NCBI RefSeq assembly: GCF_014852585.1
Contig: NZ_JACVBX010000013.1
Span: 1-64,000, forward strand
Reading direction: 5' to 3'
DNA length: 64,000 nt
From: Pseudomonas sp. PDM18
GTDB lineage: Bacteria > Pseudomonadota > Gammaproteobacteria > Pseudomonadales > Pseudomonadaceae
The notes under the pieces: model-generated
Databases searched by the model: none
What the model was told of the DNA's origin: nothing
The model's input: only the letters and a program-made list of their open reading frames with translations
Shown: in pieces, positions 61,708 through 64,000 of the stretch
How positions within the stretch are numbered: position 1 is the first letter of the stretch
Layout: the number at the start of each line of letters is the position of its first letter
Program-made: the position numbers and the translations under genes

Positions 61708-63195
61708 TTATTTACGTTTGTCCTTCTTCTTCTTCTCCGCCTTCTTGTGGTGCGACATCAGGCGACGCTTCTTGTTGACCTGGCGATCGGTGAGCTGGGT
61801 CTTCTTGCCCTCGAACGGGTTGTCACCGCCCTTGTACTCGATGCGGATCGGCGTACCGACCAGCTTCAGCACGCGGCGGAAGGTCTTCTCCAGGTAGCGG
61901 GTATAGGCCTTGGGCACCGCATCCACCTGGTTGCCGTGGATCACGATCAGCGGCGGGTTGGCGCCCCCCAAGTGCGCGTAGCGCAGCTTGATGCGGCGGC
62001 CGTTGACCATCGGCGGCTGGTGAACCTGGATGGCGTCCTCGAGGATCTGCGTGAGCTTGCTGGTGGGCCAGCGGGTCACGGCGGAACGGAAGGAGTCCTG
62101 CACCGACTTGTACAGGTGGCCAACGCCGGTGCCGTGCAGCGCCGAGATGAAGTGGATGTCGGCGAAGTCGGCGAACATCAGCCGGCGCTCGAGCTCGGTT
62201 TTCACGTAGTCGCGCTCGGCCGATTCCATGCCGTCCCACTTGTTCAGCGCGATGACCAGCGCACGGCCGGTCTCCAGCACGAAGCCGAGCAGGTTGAGGT
62301 CGTGTTCAACCACGCCTTCGCGGGCGTCCATGACGAAGATGACCACGTTGGCGTCCTGGATCGCCTGCAGGGTCTTCACCACGGAGAACTTTTCCACCGC
62401 CTCGAAGATCTTGCCGCGGCGGCGCACGCCGGCGGTGTCGATGAGGGTGTACTTCTCTTCGTTGCGCTCGAAGGGGATGTAGATGCTGTCGCGGGTGGTG
62501 CCGGCCTGGTCGTAGACGATCACCCGCTCTTCACCGAGCATGCGGTTCACCAGCGTGGACTTGCCGACGTTGGGGCGACCGATGATGGCGATCTTGATGC
62601 CATCCTTCTCGCTCGGGCCGGGAATGCGCTTGGCTTCCTCGCCTTCGGCGACTTCTTCCATCTCGCCGGGCAGGTCGTTGTCTTCCGGCGCTTCCGGCTC
62701 GGGAGCGAACATCTCGCCCAGGGCTTCCTGGAGCATCTGGGTGATGCCACGGCCGTGGGCGGCGGCGATCGGGATCGCATGCCCCAGGGCCAGCGGGCTG
62801 AACTCGGCGCGGGCGATGTCCGGATCGACGGTGTCGACCTTGTTGGCCACCAGGTAGGTGCGCTTGTTCTTCTTGCGCAGGTGCTCGCCGATCATCTCGT
62901 CGGCGGCGGTGAGGCCGGCGCGGGAGTCGACCATGAACAGGACGGCATCGGCCTCTTCGATGGCCTGCAGCGACTGCTCGGCCATCTTGGCGTCGATACC
63001 CTCTTCGTCACCGGAAATACCACCGGTATCGATGACGATGAATTTCTTGCCCTGCCACTTGGCCTCGCCGTATTGGCGGTCTCGGGTCAGACCTGCGTAC
63101 TCGGCGACGATGGCGTCACGGGTGCGGGTCAGGCGGTTGAACAGGGTGGACTTGCCGACGTTGGGGCGGCCCACCAGGGCTATTACGGGAACCAT
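61708..63195 (-). CDS. der: Ribosome-associated GTPase Der (EngA)
   Basis: The 495-residue protein has two tandem GTPase domains, each with GRPNVGKST (G1), and G3/G4 motifs DTGGIS, NKVD, DTAGV and NKWD, then a C-terminal KH-like domain and a Lys/Arg-rich tail. It is needed for 50S ribosome assembly. It is downstream of bamB on the same strand with an 82-bp gap carrying a strong hairpin. Confidence 0.97.
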   Translation of the reverse strand: MVPVIALVGRPNVGKSTLFNRLTRTRDAIVAEYAGLTRDRQYGEAKWQGKKFIVIDTGGISGDEEGIDAKMAEQSLQAIEEADAVLFMVDSRAGLTAADEMIGEHLRKKNKRTYLVANKVDTVDPDIARAEFSPLALGHAIPIAAAHGRGITQMLQEALGEMFAPEPEAPEDNDLPGEMEEVAEGEEAKRIPGPSEKDGIKIAIIGRPNVGKSTLVNRMLGEERVIVYDQAGTTRDSIYIPFERNEEKYTLIDTAGVRRRGKIFEAVEKFSVVKTLQAIQDANVVIFVMDAREGVVEHDLNLLGFVLETGRALVIALNKWDGMESAERDYVKTELERRLMFADFADIHFISALHGTGVGHLYKSVQDSFRSAVTRWPTSKLTQILEDAIQVHQPPMVNGRRIKLRYAHLGGANPPLIVIHGNQVDAVPKAYTRYLEKTFRRVLKLVGTPIRIEYKGGDNPFEGKKTQLTDRQVNKKRRLMSHHKKAEKKKKDKRK

Positions 63196-63232
63196 GCGGC
63201 TCTCCAGGAATTTGAATTTCAGAAAACACGAC

Positions 63233-63261
63233 GGCCGCTGCCGTTTTTCACGGCAGCGGCC
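63233..63261 (-). other. Hairpin between bamB and der
   Basis: Twelve-bp arms GGCCGCTGCCGT / ACGGCAGCGGCC around a five-base loop TTTTC lie in the 82-bp gap. There is no T run after the stem on either strand, so it is not a clear terminator. Confidence 0.7.
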
Positions 63262-63277
63262 GGCAGTAACACTCAGC

Positions 63278-64000
63278 TTAGCGAATCGTGTAGGCGGCCA
63301 GCTTACCGCTGTTGCCGAACACGTACATCCAGCTGCCGACTACCAGCGGGCGAACCCGCACGCCGTCACCGTCGACCTTCTCGCGGCCCACGAAACGACC
63401 ATCCACCTGGCTCAGCAGATGCACGTAACCTTCCAGGTCACCGACGACCACGTTGCTCGACAGCACGGCCGGAGCGGACAGCTGGCGGCGAGCCAGGGCG
63501 TCGTTGCTCCAAAGCGAGGACGAACCACGGGAGTCGAGGCTTTCCACGGTGCCGCTGGACTGGCTGATGAACACGCTGCCGGTACCTTCGGCTACGCCGA
63601 CGTAGCTGGAAGCTTCACGCTGCCAGAGCACGCGGCCGGTGCCTACGTCCAGCGCCGCGGCGCGGCCCTGGTAGCTGGCGACATAGAGAACGTTGTCGAC
63701 CAGCAGCAGGCCGCCGTCGATATCGACGACGCGGTCCAGCTCGGAACGGCCCTGAGGAATCGCAACGCGCGCTTCCCAGACCGGCAGGCCACGCTCCACG
63801 TCCACCGCGACGACCTTGCCGCTGGCCAGACCCGCCAGGGCCAGACGGCCCGCGATCAGCGGAGCGCCAGTGCCACGCAGGGTCAGCACCGGTACGGTGC
63901 CTTCGTAGATCCAGCGCTGGTTGCCGGTGGAAGCGTCGAAGCCGATCAGCTTGTCGTCCTGGGTCTGCACCACCACCACGTCACCGTTGGTGGCCGGGGC
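63278..64000 (-). CDS. bamB: Outer-membrane assembly factor BamB, C-terminal part at window edge
   Basis: About 241 residues of the C-terminal part are in the window; the N-terminus with its lipobox is beyond 64000. The repeats [48 protein letters not shown] and [19 protein letters not shown] are PQQ-like beta-propeller blades typical of BamB, the lipoprotein that helps BamA insert barrel proteins. It precedes der on the same strand, the usual order. Confidence 0.92.
   Translation of the reverse strand, partial: APATNGDVVVVQTQDDKLIGFDASTGNQRWIYEGTVPVLTLRGTGAPLIAGRLALAGLASGKVVAVDVERGLPVWEARVAIPQGRSELDRVVDIDGGLLLVDNVLYVASYQGRAAALDVGTGRVLWQREASSYVGVAEGTGSVFISQSSGTVESLDSRGSSSLWSNDALARRQLSAPAVLSSNVVVGDLEGYVHLLSQVDGRFVGREKVDGDGVRVRPLVVGSWMYVFGNSGKLAAYTIR

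Overview
The window is GC-rich chromosomal DNA from a gammaproteobacterium, almost certainly a Pseudomonas of the P. aeruginosa / P. nitroreducens / P. citronellolis neighbourhood. The basis is protein-level similarity recalled from memory and gene order: gloA-argG-motY-pyrC-rnt-prx-bfd-bfrB-grxD-argF, purT to nudC-like genes, purL-mltF, tadA-MCO-guaA-guaB-xseA, oprC-leuA, and bamB-der follow the P. aeruginosa PAO1 order (about PA3524-PA3538, PA3582-PA3584, PA3751-PA3770, PA3777-PA3800). No database search was run. No rRNA, tRNA or CRISPR array was recognised.

Layout. 1-520: an IS3-family element (left end only) sits inside an integrase-like gene, and that element in turn has cut the 3' end off gloA. 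520-12,080: core metabolism and iron/redox genes (argG, motY, pyrC, rnt, peroxiredoxin, Fur-controlled bfd, bfrB, an MFS exporter, grxD, a cytoplasmic molybdopterin oxidoreductase, argF). 12,080-20,190: a 143-bp palindromic repeat, an ABC ATPase, an unpaired etfA paralogue with an altered flavin site, phzF-like, ybaK-like, and the glycerol genes glpK-glpR-glpD (glpF is not here). The alginate operon that follows the argF/ABC block in PAO1 is not at this position.

20,190-26,560: an accessory catabolic locus. A five-gene minus-strand operon (amino-acid-type ABC importer, C45/AAT-family Ntn-hydrolase, RpiR regulator) is divergent from a class III aminotransferase and a carboxymuconolactone-decarboxylase-like protein; the shared promoter carries TTTGCGCAAA-type palindromes. 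This is the best candidate for an undescribed uptake and degradation pathway, probably for an N-acyl or amide-linked amine. 26,540-45,840: SGNH hydrolase, purT, DUF1289, gamma-carbonic-anhydrase-like protein, two Nudix hydrolases, L,D-transpeptidase, Nif3-like, CDGSH protein, purL, mltF, a highly structured non-coding repeat, tadA, a Tat multicopper oxidase, guaA/guaB, xseA and a VanX-like dipeptidase.

45,840-52,580: REP sequences, an M23 peptidase, and a copper locus (DUF2946 Met/His-rich protein, OprC-type TonB receptor, PepSY membrane protein, PCu(A)C chaperone, GNAT). 52,580-64,000: leuA behind a possible leaderless leucine-rich leader peptide, a small membrane protein, a spinster-type MFS plus OprD-family porin pair behind a perfect palindrome, an aldo/keto reductase, YafV-type amidase plus methionine aminotransferase (methionine-salvage/transaminase-coupled deamidation pair), der and the start-truncated bamB at the right edge.
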